Of a stretch of 64,000 bases of DNA, positions 26,723 through 35,163 are shown piece by piece. Below the pieces are notes generated by a model, which was given only the letters and a program-made list of their open reading frames with translations, ran no database searches and was not told the origin of the DNA. The number at the start of each line of letters is the position of its first letter. Position 1 is the first letter of the stretch. The translations under genes were made by a program, and so were the position numbers. Source of the stretch: Actinocorallia herbida. Its GTDB lineage: Bacteria; Actinomycetota; Actinomycetes; Streptosporangiales; Streptosporangiaceae. The stretch lies in contig NZ_RJKE01000001.1 in NCBI RefSeq assembly GCF_003751225.1, forward strand, positions 6,758,001 to 6,822,000, given 5' to 3'.

Positions 26723-27757
26723 TCAGGCGTTGGGGTCGACGAGCACCTTGGTCTGGGGACTCGCGCCCGAGTCGAGCTCCTCCAGCATCTCGCGGAGGCC
26801 CGAGAGCGGGATCGTCGCGGTGTGCAGCGCCTTCACGTCGAGGCGGCGCGACGCGATCGCCTGCATCGTCGCGAGGAAGTCGTCGTGGTTGTAGGCGAGG
26901 GAGCCGATCACGGTGAGCTCACGGGCCTGCCAGTCGCCGTAGCTGACCGTCGAGGTCGTCAGCGGGAAGCCCAGCAGGGCCAGGGTGCCGCCCCGGCGCA
27001 CCAGCTCGGCCGACGGCTGGAACAGCGACGCGACGCCCGCGCACTCGAACACCACGTCCGCGCCCAGGCCGCCGGAGGCGGCGGCGAGCAGCGGGGCGAG
27101 GTCCTCGGGCGGGACCACGTCGGTGAAACCGAGGCGCAGGGCGGTCTCGCGACGGGAGGGCGACGGCTCGGAGACGATGACCCGCCCGGCCCCCGCGTTG
27201 CGCGCGTGCTGCGCGGTGAGCAGCCCGATCGGCCCGGCCCCCTGGACGACGGCGAGGGCGCCGAACTCGATCGCCGCCCGACGGACCGCGTGGAAGGCCA
27301 CCGTCGCGGGCTCGACGAGGGCCGCCTCGACGTCCGTCAGCGCGTCGGGCACCGGGATGGCGCGCCGGGCCGCGACCGCCACGCGGTGTGCGAAGGCGCC
27401 GTGCGGGGGCGCGGCGGGGTCGACGCCGTTGGCCTCGGCGAAAGCGGTGTCGCACTGGCGGGCGTGCCCGGCGCGGCACTGGGGGCAGTGCCCGCAGGCC
27501 GGTCCCACGCCGCCGACCACGCGCTGCCCGACGCGCAGCCCCTTCACCGCGGCTCCTACCGCGCTGATCCTGCCGGTCCACTCGTGGCCGAAGACGGCGG
27601 GCGGGAGCATGTGCCCGTCGGTGTAGCCGTGGACGTCGGTCCCGCAGATGCCCGTGTAGACGATGTCCACGACGACGCCGTCAGGGGCGGGCCGGTAGGG
27701 CTCCTCCCGCTGGGTCACGTCGAGCTGATAGGGACCGGAGACGGTCAGATATGTCAT
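26723..27757 (-). CDS. Zinc-dependent medium-chain alcohol/polyol dehydrogenase
   Basis: This 344-residue MDR enzyme has catalytic Zn ligands in GICGTD and GHEW, a structural Zn site with four Cys (CGHCPQCRAGHARQC), and an NAD(P) Rossmann motif VQGAGPIGLL. It resembles threonine/sorbitol/butanediol dehydrogenases. The exact substrate is not readable. It has the ATG start at 27757. Upstream lies the sulfatase gene in the same direction after 197 bp that include a hairpin, so it probably has its own promoter. Confidence 0.9.
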   Translation of the reverse strand: MTYLTVSGPYQLDVTQREEPYRPAPDGVVVDIVYTGICGTDVHGYTDGHMLPPAVFGHEWTGRISAVGAAVKGLRVGQRVVGGVGPACGHCPQCRAGHARQCDTAFAEANGVDPAAPPHGAFAHRVAVAARRAIPVPDALTDVEAALVEPATVAFHAVRRAAIEFGALAVVQGAGPIGLLTAQHARNAGAGRVIVSEPSPSRRETALRLGFTDVVPPEDLAPLLAAASGGLGADVVFECAGVASLFQPSAELVRRGGTLALLGFPLTTSTVSYGDWQARELTVIGSLAYNHDDFLATMQAIASRRLDVKALHTATIPLSGLREMLEELDSGASPQTKVLVDPNA

Positions 27758-27890
27758 GTTCCCGCGCCTTTCCGCGGGCGGCCGTCGTCGGCGCGCCCGC
27801 CAGGGCCGGCGCCCCCCGGCACCGATCCCTGCCTGCGATTTTATGGACAGGCCGAAATCTGCCCTACAGGCGGGTCATAAAGGCACAGAA

Positions 27891-27919
27891 GCGGCGGGCC
27901 CATCGTCTGGACCCGCCGC
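27891..27919 (-). terminator. Candidate terminator after the sulfatase
   Basis: The 8-bp stem GCGGCGGG / CCCGCCGC with a 13-base loop lies 36 bases downstream of the sulfatase stop on the minus strand. Confidence 0.45.
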
Positions 27920-27954
27920 GCCGCGCTCCGCCGCCCCGGAAGCCGGGGCTTCAC

Positions 27955-29367
27955 TCAGCTGTAAGGCAGCAGGGTGCCTGCGATGGCCTCCCACGACTGC
28001 TTCAACGAGGCGAGCCTGGCGGGCTCCAGCTTCGCGTAGTCGCTCACCTCGCGTTCGTCGACCGCGAGGTTGAACAGCTGGTCGGCGCCGCCGGTGCCGC
28101 GGAAGTACTTCCAGTCGCCACGGCGCAGCGCGCGGTAGCCGCGGGTCCGCCAGAACAGGTCGCGCTCGGGCACGGTCTCGCCGCGCAGCAGGTACCCGGC
28201 GAGGCTCCTGCCGTCCAGCGGGTAGGCCGGGTCCGGGACGGTGCCGGCGAGCTCCAGGAGGGTCGCGGTCCAGTCGGGGCTGAAGACGGGCACGGCGCTG
28301 TACTGCCTGCCCTTGAGCGCCGCGGGCCAGCGCAGGATGTTCGGGACGCGGATGCCGCCCTCGTACAGGCTCGCCTTGTTGCCGGTCAGCGGCCAGTTGT
28401 AGGAGAAGCGCTCGCCTCCGTTGTCGCTGGAGAACAGCACCACGGTGTTGTCCTCTTGGCCCGACTTGCGCAGCTCGGCCAGGACCTTGCCGATGGACGC
28501 GTCCAGGGACTCGACCATCTTGGCGTAGATCTCGACGGAGCCTCCGTCGTTGTGCAGGAGGGCCTGGGTGGGGTTCACGCCCGCCTGGATCTTGGCGGTG
28601 ATCGCGTCGCTGACCGCCTTGTCGTCCTTGGTCTCCCAGGGCCAGTGCGGGGTGGTGAAGTTGAGGTTCAGCAGCCAGGGCTTCTCGTGGCGGCGGCCCA
28701 CGTAGTCCACCGCGCGCTCGGTGAGGATCGTCTCGTAGTAGCGCAGGTCCTCATAGGTGGCGTCGCCCTCGTAGAGGTCGTACTCGCCCTGCGTGCCGAT
28801 CTTGGAGAAGTAGTCGAGCGCGCCGCCGAAGTTGCCGAAGAACTCGTCCCAGCCGCTCTTGGTGGGGCTGAACTCCGGAAGGTAGCCCGCGTGCCACTTG
28901 CCGATGAGCGCGGTGTCGTAGCCCGCCTTCTTCAACTGCGACGCGAGGGTCGGGTGCTCGGGGGGCAGGCCGACGCCCCGGGCGTTCAGCGGCTCCAGCA
29001 GACCACCGGGAAGACGGCCCGGGTAGCGGCCGGTGTAGAGGGAGAACCGGGTGGGCGAGCAGGTGGCCGAGCCGGAGTACGCCTGGGTGAACCGGACGCC
29101 TTGCGCGGCGAGCCTGTCCAGGTTGGGCGTCTTGATGTGCGGGGCGCCGTAGCTCGACACGTCCGAGGCGCCGAGGTCGTCGGCGATGATCACCAGGATG
29201 TTGGGCTGCTTGGGCGGCCGCGGCTTCTTCCCCTTGCCCTCGGCCCTGAACTCGGCCTCCCCCTCGCGCGGCTCCGACGGCGAGGCGAACGCGGGACCCG
29301 CCAGGGCCGCGCCCGCGGCTCCCCCTCCGACGAGTCCGGCGAACGCACGACGGGACAACGACGACAT
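27955..29367 (-). CDS. TAT-exported type I sulfatase
   Basis: This 470-residue enzyme hydrolyses sulfate esters outside the cell. The N-terminus MSSLSRRAFAGLVGGG with an Ala-rich stretch is a twin-arginine signal. The metal site begins with NILVIIADDLG. The formylglycine motif CSPTRFSLYTGRYP puts the modified Cys at 103. LIGKWHAGY, PHWPW and FSSDNGG supply other active-site residues. ATG 29367 fits the TAT peptide, and an earlier in-frame start at 29442 would spoil it. It needs a formylglycine-generating enzyme, which is not in the window. Confidence 0.92.
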   Translation of the reverse strand: MSSLSRRAFAGLVGGGAAGAALAGPAFASPSEPREGEAEFRAEGKGKKPRPPKQPNILVIIADDLGASDVSSYGAPHIKTPNLDRLAAQGVRFTQAYSGSATCSPTRFSLYTGRYPGRLPGGLLEPLNARGVGLPPEHPTLASQLKKAGYDTALIGKWHAGYLPEFSPTKSGWDEFFGNFGGALDYFSKIGTQGEYDLYEGDATYEDLRYYETILTERAVDYVGRRHEKPWLLNLNFTTPHWPWETKDDKAVSDAITAKIQAGVNPTQALLHNDGGSVEIYAKMVESLDASIGKVLAELRKSGQEDNTVVLFSSDNGGERFSYNWPLTGNKASLYEGGIRVPNILRWPAALKGRQYSAVPVFSPDWTATLLELAGTVPDPAYPLDGRSLAGYLLRGETVPERDLFWRTRGYRALRRGDWKYFRGTGGADQLFNLAVDEREVSDYAKLEPARLASLKQSWEAIAGTLLPYS

Positions 29368-29550
29368 CCCAACCCCTTCGATAGGAAAACTAGGAATCGT
29401 CAGTAGACCATGATCAAGCCCCACGGACCAGACGTTGGTCAATTTTTTCTACCGAATGTGTCGGAATACCTGATGGGGACAGGTGCGGGCACTCCGGGCA
29501 AGGCCCGGTGCGGGCCGGGAAATGTCAGAGGGGCGTCTTACAGTGAGGGC

Positions 29551-30036
29551 ATGAACACGGAACGAGCTGATTTCCGCGCGGCGATGCGGCGGCACCGGGA
29601 GTTCCTGCGCTTCGCCGTCAAGGGCCTGACCGACGACCAGGCGGTGCGGCGGAGCACGGTGAGCGAGCTGACCCTCGGCGGCGTCGTCAAGCACGTGGCG
29701 CTCACCGAACGGGGATGGATGCGCTTCGCCGTCCACGGCGCCGAGGGGCCGGCCTTCGATCCGGCGGCTCGCGCCCTGGAGTTCGTGATGGGCGAGGGCG
29801 AGACCCTGGAATCGCTGCTCGACCTCTACGGCGAGGTGGCCGCCGAGACCGAGGCGCTGCTCGCCGAACTCGACCTCGACGCGGCCCACGCGCTGCCCGA
29901 GGCGCCCTGGTACGAACCCGGCACCGCCTGGACCGTCCGGCGCGTCCTGCTGCACATCCTCGCCGAGACCGCGCAGCACGCCGGGCACGCGGACATCCTG
30001 CGCGAGACCGTCGACGGGCAGAAGACGATGGGTTGA
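29551..30036 (+). CDS. DinB/DUF664-family protein
   Basis: This 161-residue four-helix-bundle protein has TLGGVVKHVALTERGWM and a C-terminal HILAETAQHAGHADILRE, giving the three His that bind metal in the DinB superfamily (mycothiol-dependent S-transferase-like enzymes in actinobacteria). The function is probably thiol transfer or damage response. ATG 29551 is the likely start. It ends eight bases from the convergent SMR gene. Confidence 0.88.
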   Translation: MNTERADFRAAMRRHREFLRFAVKGLTDDQAVRRSTVSELTLGGVVKHVALTERGWMRFAVHGAEGPAFDPAARALEFVMGEGETLESLLDLYGEVAAETEALLAELDLDAAHALPEAPWYEPGTAWTVRRVLLHILAETAQHAGHADILRETVDGQKTMG

Positions 30037-30044
30037 AGGGCGCC

Positions 30045-30371
30045 TCAGTGCCCGCCCGAGAGGTTCAGGGTGACCACTCCGGCGACCACCAGGACGACCC
30101 CCGCGACCTTGGCCGCGTTGACCGGCTCGTCCAGGAAGAGCACGCCGATCGCCGCGATCAGCGCGGTGCCGACACCCGCCCAGATGGCGTATGCGACGCC
30201 CACCTGGAGCCCGCGCGCGATGCCCTGCGCGAGCAGCACGAACGACAGCCCGTACCCGGCGAGGCAGACGAGGGTGGGCAGCAGGCGGCTGAAGCCCTCG
30301 GTGCTCTTGAGAAGGCTCGTCGCGATCACCTCGCTGAGGATCGCGCCGGCCAGGAACAGGTACATCACCAT
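30045..30371 (-). CDS. mmr: Small multidrug resistance (SMR) efflux protein
   Basis: This 108-residue protein has four transmembrane helices. The essential Glu is residue 14 in AGAILSEVIATSLLKSTEGF. AYAIWAGVGTALI and the C-terminal VVAGVVTLNLSGGH complete the family pattern. It is very like mycobacterial Mmr (from memory). It forms antiparallel dimers that exchange protons for cationic drugs. ATG 30371 has GGAGG five bases upstream. Confidence 0.93.
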   Translation of the reverse strand: MVMYLFLAGAILSEVIATSLLKSTEGFSRLLPTLVCLAGYGLSFVLLAQGIARGLQVGVAYAIWAGVGTALIAAIGVLFLDEPVNAAKVAGVVLVVAGVVTLNLSGGH

Positions 30372-30516
30372 CGGGGCCTCCGTCGTGCCACACCTGCGTA
30401 CCGGTACAGAGGTACCGGAAGTCCGGCTCGATGTTGAATCGGTGAACCGCGCCGAACCGGTGAACCCTGCCGTACGGATCCTCCGCGCACCGGGGACGTG
30501 CCGCGCGCGCCCGCGG

Positions 30517-31083
30517 TCACCCCGCGGGGCGGGCCGCGCCCAGCAGGGCGAGGAACGCGCGGAAGAGCGCGGGCATGTCGATCTCGTCGGGGGCGAGCAG
30601 CCACTGGAGCTGGAGCCCGTCCATGACGGCGAACAGCAGAGGGGCGGCCTGCTCGGGCGTCACCCCGCCGGGCAGCGCGTCGCCGAGTTCGGCCCGGACG
30701 ACCTCGGCCATCCACCCACGGGCGCTGCCGTAGCGCTCGCGGAAGAACGCCGCGGCCGGATGGCCCTCCAGCACGCTCTCGGCCGCCAGCACCGTGAAGG
30801 ACTGCACGATCCCGCGCCGCTCGGTGTTCCATTCCACGATCGAGGCCACCGTGTCGAGCGTGATGCGGCCGTCGGCGCCCGGCAGCGCGATGACGTCGAG
30901 GCCCCGTTCGTCGCGCAGCCGCAGCACCTCGGCGAGCAGCCGGTCCTTGCTCGGGAAGTAGTGCAGGACGCCCTGCTGGCTGAGCCCGACCCGCTCGGCG
31001 ACCGCCGCGATGGACGCCCCGGTGTAGCCGCGTTCGGCGAAGACGTCGAGCGCGGCGAGCAGGATCTCCTCGCGTCGGTTCAT
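30517..31083 (-). CDS. TetR-family repressor
   Basis: This 188-residue protein has an N-terminal helix-turn-helix (ASIAAVAERVGLSQQGVLHYFPSKDRLLAEV, about 23-53). The all-helical ligand domain is of TetR_C type. It is divergent from the GH3 glycosidase with a perfect palindrome between them, so it most likely represses itself and the glycosidase gene, responding to a glycoside-derived inducer. Confidence 0.9.
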   Translation of the reverse strand: MNRREEILLAALDVFAERGYTGASIAAVAERVGLSQQGVLHYFPSKDRLLAEVLRLRDERGLDVIALPGADGRITLDTVASIVEWNTERRGIVQSFTVLAAESVLEGHPAAAFFRERYGSARGWMAEVVRAELGDALPGGVTPEQAAPLLFAVMDGLQLQWLLAPDEIDMPALFRAFLALLGAARPAG

Positions 31084-31122
31084 GGCGGCCCACCCTAGTT
31101 CAATAACGGAAATATAACGAGA

Positions 31123-31142
31123 CCTACCGAGTACTCGGTAGG
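31123..31142. promoter_or_regulatory. Perfect 20-bp palindromic TetR operator
   Basis: CCTACCGAGTACTCGGTAGG reads identically on both strands. It lies in the 129-bp AT-richer gap between the divergent TetR and GH3 genes, placed to block both promoters. Confidence 0.85.
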
Positions 31143-31212
31143 AGTCCCTATCCTGCCGGAACGGGACCCCGCACGTCCGCCCCTTGACCCTCCCGTGCCC
31201 GAGGAGCCACCC

Positions 31213-33555
31213 ATGACCGCGAACGACGACGCCCTGCTCGACGCCAAGGCGCGCCTCCTCACGGGCGCCGACATGTGGTCCCTGCCCGCCGTGCCCGAAC
31301 TCGGGTTCAGGGGGCTCACCATGTCCGACGGGCCCATCGGCGTCCGCGGCGTGCGGTGGACCGGCGACCCGTCGATCGCGCTGCCCAGCCCCACCGCGCT
31401 CGCCGCCACCTGGGACGTCTCCCTCGTCCGCACCCTCGGAGCGCTGCTCGGGCAGGAGGCGCAGCGCAAGGACGTGCAGGTGCTACTCGCCCCCACGGTC
31501 AACATCCAGCGTTCCCCGCTCGGTGGACGGCACTTCGAGTGCTTCTCCGAGGACCCGCTGCTCACCGGCCTGATCGCCGCCGCCTACGTCCAGGGCGTCC
31601 AGGAGTGCGGAGTGGCGGTCACGGTCAAGCACTTCGTGGCCAACGACTTCGAGACCGAGCGGATGACGGCGAGCGTCACCGTCTCCGAACGCGCGTTGCG
31701 CGAGGTGTACCTGCGCCCGTTCGAGATCGTGGTCCGGGAGGCGCGGCCCTGGGGGATCATGGCGGCCTACAACGGCGTCAACGGGGTGCGGATGAGCGAG
31801 AACGCGGCCCTCCTGAACGGCGTCCTGCGCGAGGAGTGGGGCTTCGACGGGTTCGTCGTCTCGGACTGGTTCGGCGCCCGCGACACCGTCGCGGCGGCCC
31901 TGGGCGGGCTGGACGTGGCGATGCCCGGCATGGCCTCCCCCTACGGCCCCCCGCTCGCCGCCGCGGTCCGCGAAGGCGAGGTGCCGCGGAAAGTCCTCGA
32001 AGAGAAGGCCGCGCGGGTCCTGCGCCTGGCCGGGCGCACCTCCGGACCGACCGCCCCCGGCCACTTCGACGGCCCGGTGCTCGCGCGCGTGGCGGCGGCC
32101 CGTGCGACGACCCTGCTGCGCAACGACGGCGTCCTGCCGCTCGAGGGTTCGCCACGGATCGCGCTCATCGGCGGCCCGGCCAAGGACGCCCGGGTGATGG
32201 GCGGCGGCAGCGCCCAGGTCACGCCCTTCCACGTCGTCTCCGCGCTCGACGGGCTCACCGCCGCGGGACTCGACGTCCGCTACGCGCGCGGCGCGGACCC
32301 GAGCGAACGGCTGCTGCCCGCGGCCGTCACCGTGCGGGTCACCGCGCTGGCCGCCGACGGCGCGGTCCTCGCCGAGTTCGACCAGCCCGACGGCGTCATC
32401 CAGTGGCTCGGGCAGCTGCCCGAGGGGATCGACCCGGCGGCGCTCGACTCCGTCGTGCTGCGCGGCACGCTCACCCCCGGCGAGTCCGGCGGGCATCTGC
32501 TGGGCGTCGAGGGCGCGGGAACGTTCCGGCTCACCGCGGACGGCGAAGTCCTCTTCGACGGCACGGTCGCACCGGCGAGCGGCGATCCCTTCGCCGCGCT
32601 GTTCGTCGCGCCGCAGACGGTGCTCCCGAAGGTCCTCGAGGCGGGGCGGCCCGTCGAGGTGGAGGTGGTGCACCGGGTGGCGCGCGCCGCGGGGCCCGTC
32701 CCGTTCCTCGGGTTCGCGCTCCTGCACCGCGAGCCGCGGCCGGACCCCGACGCGCTGCTCGACGAGGCCGTCGAGGCGGCGGCGTCGGCCGAGGTCGCGG
32801 TCGTGGTGGTCGGCACGTCCAAGGAGGTCGAGAGCGAGGGATTCGACCGCACGTCGCTGCGGCTCCCCGGCCGCCAGGACGAACTCGTCGCCCGGGTGGC
32901 CGCCGCCAACCCGCGCACGATCGTCGTCGTCAACGCCGGATCGCCGGTCGAGATGCCGTGGCGCGACGACGTCGCGGCGCTCCTGCTCACCTGGTTCCCC
33001 GGGCAGGAGGGCGGCCACGCCCTCGCCGACGTGCTCACCGGCGCGCTCGAACCGGGCGGACGGCTGCCCACCACCTGGCCCGCCGTGCTCGAGGACTGCC
33101 CCGTCGTGGACGTCACCCCCAAGGACGGGGTGATCGAGTACGCCGAAGGCGTCTTCGTCGGCTACCCCGCGTGGCAGCGCGCCGGCACGGCCCCCGCCTT
33201 CGAGTTCGGTTCCGGCCTCGGCTACACCACCTGGTCCTACGAGAGCGCCGAGCATGCCGGTGGAACCCTCACCGTTACCGTCCGGAACACCGGAACGCGC
33301 AGCGGCCGCGAGGTCGTCCAGGTCTACCTGTCCCCCGCCGACCCCGACCCCGAGAGCCCTGCCCGCCGACTCGTCGGCTTCGCCATCGCCGAAGCCGGTC
33401 CCGGCGAATCCACCACCGTCGCCATCGGCGTCCCCGCCCGCGCCTACGCCACCTGGCGCGACGGCGCCTGGAACCCGAATCCGGGCCGCCACCTCCTCCA
33501 CACCGGCCACTCCCTCACCGACACCCCCCTGACCACCCTCGTCCACCACCCCTGA
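31213..33555 (+). CDS. Glycoside hydrolase family 3 beta-glycosidase with PA14 insert
   Basis: This 780-residue cytoplasmic enzyme (no signal peptide) releases beta-linked sugars. The N-terminal barrel has GLTMSDGPIGVRG, KHFVANDFETER, and the nucleophile D218 in FVVSDWFGA. A PA14-like domain (about 355-490) is inserted in the second alpha/beta domain, which continues with VVVGTSKEVESEGFDRTSLRLPG (acid/base region). A fibronectin III-like domain ends the protein. ATG 31213 has GAGGAG upstream, and GTG 31195 is also in frame but less well placed. Specificity (glucose, xylose or other) is unknown. Control by the divergent TetR is likely. Confidence 0.93.
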   Translation: MTANDDALLDAKARLLTGADMWSLPAVPELGFRGLTMSDGPIGVRGVRWTGDPSIALPSPTALAATWDVSLVRTLGALLGQEAQRKDVQVLLAPTVNIQRSPLGGRHFECFSEDPLLTGLIAAAYVQGVQECGVAVTVKHFVANDFETERMTASVTVSERALREVYLRPFEIVVREARPWGIMAAYNGVNGVRMSENAALLNGVLREEWGFDGFVVSDWFGARDTVAAALGGLDVAMPGMASPYGPPLAAAVREGEVPRKVLEEKAARVLRLAGRTSGPTAPGHFDGPVLARVAAARATTLLRNDGVLPLEGSPRIALIGGPAKDARVMGGGSAQVTPFHVVSALDGLTAAGLDVRYARGADPSERLLPAAVTVRVTALAADGAVLAEFDQPDGVIQWLGQLPEGIDPAALDSVVLRGTLTPGESGGHLLGVEGAGTFRLTADGEVLFDGTVAPASGDPFAALFVAPQTVLPKVLEAGRPVEVEVVHRVARAAGPVPFLGFALLHREPRPDPDALLDEAVEAAASAEVAVVVVGTSKEVESEGFDRTSLRLPGRQDELVARVAAANPRTIVVVNAGSPVEMPWRDDVAALLLTWFPGQEGGHALADVLTGALEPGGRLPTTWPAVLEDCPVVDVTPKDGVIEYAEGVFVGYPAWQRAGTAPAFEFGSGLGYTTWSYESAEHAGGTLTVTVRNTGTRSGREVVQVYLSPADPDPESPARRLVGFAIAEAGPGESTTVAIGVPARAYATWRDGAWNPNPGRHLLHTGHSLTDTPLTTLVHHP

Positions 33556-33618
33556 CCCACGCCCATGCGGGAGAGCACGGGATCCACCGATCGGACCCGT
33601 CCGGCCGTCGGCGGCGCC

Positions 33619-33667
33619 GCGCGCGGAGGCCCCTGAACCGGGCCATGGGCTCCGGGGCCTCCTCGCG
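33619..33667 (+). terminator. Candidate terminator after the GH3 gene
   Basis: The arms GGAGGCCCC (33625-33633) and GGGGCCTCC (33654-33662), extended by GCGCG/CGCGC with a bulge, surround a 20-base loop. Nothing else was recognised in the 307-bp gap 33556-33862. Confidence 0.45.
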
Positions 33668-33862
33668 CAGGAGCATCGAGCCGATCAGGAGCCCGGCCGC
33701 CACGCGCCCGTGCTCGTCCTCGGACCCGCCCGAGCGCGCCTGGTGCGGCGGGGCGAGGCCGGGCGCCCGGGACGCGCGGGGCTCGAGGCCACGCGCGGGC
33801 GGACGGACGGTGAGATGATCTTTTCGGGTTCTGGCGCCGAGGCGGTAGTCGGGGAGGGCGGG

Positions 33863-34456
33863 ATGACGGATCTCGTGCTGGTGCGGCACGGGCAGACCGT
33901 GTGGCATGCGGAGAACCGGTACGCCGGGGTCAGCGACATCGGGCTGACCGAGACCGGGGTGCGGCAGGCCGAGCGGCTCGCCGCGTGGGCGAAGGGCGCG
34001 GCGCTCGACGCGGTGTGGTGCTCGACGCTGAGCCGGGCAAGGATCACCGCGACGCCGAGCGCGGAGGCCGCCGGCGTCGGCCTGCGGGTGGACGCCCGGC
34101 TGCGCGAGCTGGACTTCGGGCTCGGCGAGGGCCTCACCAAGGCCGAGATGAACCTTCGGTTCCCGGCCGCGCGCGCCGCCTTCGAGGCCGATCCCTCCGC
34201 GCACCCGCTCCCAGGCGGGGAACGTCCCGGCGCCGCCGCCGACCGCTTCGTGTCCTGCCTCAGGCAGATCGAGGGCGACCGGGTCCTGGTCGTCGCGCAC
34301 ACCACCGCGATCCGCCTCGCCCTCTGCCACCTCCTCGGCATCCCCCTGGCCGACTACCGCCGCCGCCTCCCCGCCCTGGACAACGCCGCCCTCACCGAGA
34401 TCCGCCTCCACCCCTCCCACGCCTCCCTCCTCCGCTACAACTCGCCTCTCCCCTGA
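33863..34456 (+). CDS. Histidine phosphatase (phosphoglycerate-mutase superfamily)
   Basis: This 197-residue protein has the catalytic motif LVRHGQT (H9), a CSTLSRARITA pattern, ELDFG with the acid residue, and the second His in VVAHTTAIRL. The family includes alpha-ribazole phosphatase and broad phosphatases, and the substrate is unknown. ATG 33863 has GGAG upstream. Confidence 0.88.
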   Translation: MTDLVLVRHGQTVWHAENRYAGVSDIGLTETGVRQAERLAAWAKGAALDAVWCSTLSRARITATPSAEAAGVGLRVDARLRELDFGLGEGLTKAEMNLRFPAARAAFEADPSAHPLPGGERPGAAADRFVSCLRQIEGDRVLVVAHTTAIRLALCHLLGIPLADYRRRLPALDNAALTEIRLHPSHASLLRYNSPLP

Positions 34457-34478
34457 CTCCTTGAGGGTGGGGAGGGGG

Positions 34479-35156
34479 TCAGCGGCGGCCCAGGCCGGCG
34501 TCGCGGGCTCGGACGATGGCTTCGGCGCGGTCGGCGACGTGCAGTTTGGTGAAGATGTTGGAGACGTTGTTGCGGACCGTCTTCTGGGACAGGAAGAGGG
34601 CGGCGGCTATCTGGGCGTTGGAGCGGCCCGCGGCGACGAGTTCGATGATGTCGCGCTCGCGGGGTGTGAGCTGGGGGAAGACGTACTCGGCGGGTTCCGG
34701 GGGCGTGGATCGGCCGCTCTCCTCCGGGCCCGCGAAGAAGTCGGCGACCCGCCGCGCCACCGATGGTCCGAAGATGACGTCCCCGGCGGCCACCCCGCGG
34801 ATCGCCCGGACGATCTCGGTCTGGTTCGCGCCCTTGAGGAGGTACCCGCGCGCGCCGGCCCGCATCGCGGCGAACAGGGTGGCCTCCTGCTCGGCCATGG
34901 TCAGCACGACCACGCCGATGTGCGGGCTCGCCGCGGTGACCCGGCGGGTCGCCTCGATCCCGTCCATGCCGGGCATGCCGACGTCCATCACCACGATGTC
35001 GGGCTGGAGCTCCGCGGCCCCCGCGACGGCCTCGGCCCCCGACGCGGCGGTGCCCACCACGTCGATGCCGGGCACCGAGCCGAGCAGCATGGCCAGCCCG
35101 TCGCGATAGACGGGGTGGTCGTCGGCGAGCAGGACGCGCAGGGGCTCGTCGGGCAC
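34479..35156 (-). CDS. NarL/LuxR-type response regulator
   Basis: This 225-residue protein has a receiver with D12-D13, phospho-acceptor D58 in VVMDVGMPGMDG and Lys in YLLKGA. The C-terminal LuxR helix-turn-helix is LTPRERDIIELVAAGRSNAQIAAALFLSQKTVRNNVSNIF. GTG 35156 has GAGG five bases upstream, and a GTG at 35162 is also possible. It follows its partner kinase by a few bases and probably controls the neighbouring divergent membrane-protein gene. Confidence 0.93.
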   Translation of the reverse strand: MPDEPLRVLLADDHPVYRDGLAMLLGSVPGIDVVGTAASGAEAVAGAAELQPDIVVMDVGMPGMDGIEATRRVTAASPHIGVVVLTMAEQEATLFAAMRAGARGYLLKGANQTEIVRAIRGVAAGDVIFGPSVARRVADFFAGPEESGRSTPPEPAEYVFPQLTPRERDIIELVAAGRSNAQIAAALFLSQKTVRNNVSNIFTKLHVADRAEAIVRARDAGLGRR

Positions 35157-35163
35157 CGGCACC

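Noticed and set aside
31275-33818. 847-codon open frame in a second frame of the GH3 gene
   Set aside because: It is Arg/Pro/Gly-rich with no motif, and the GH3 frame is complete with catalytic residues and a good ribosome site.
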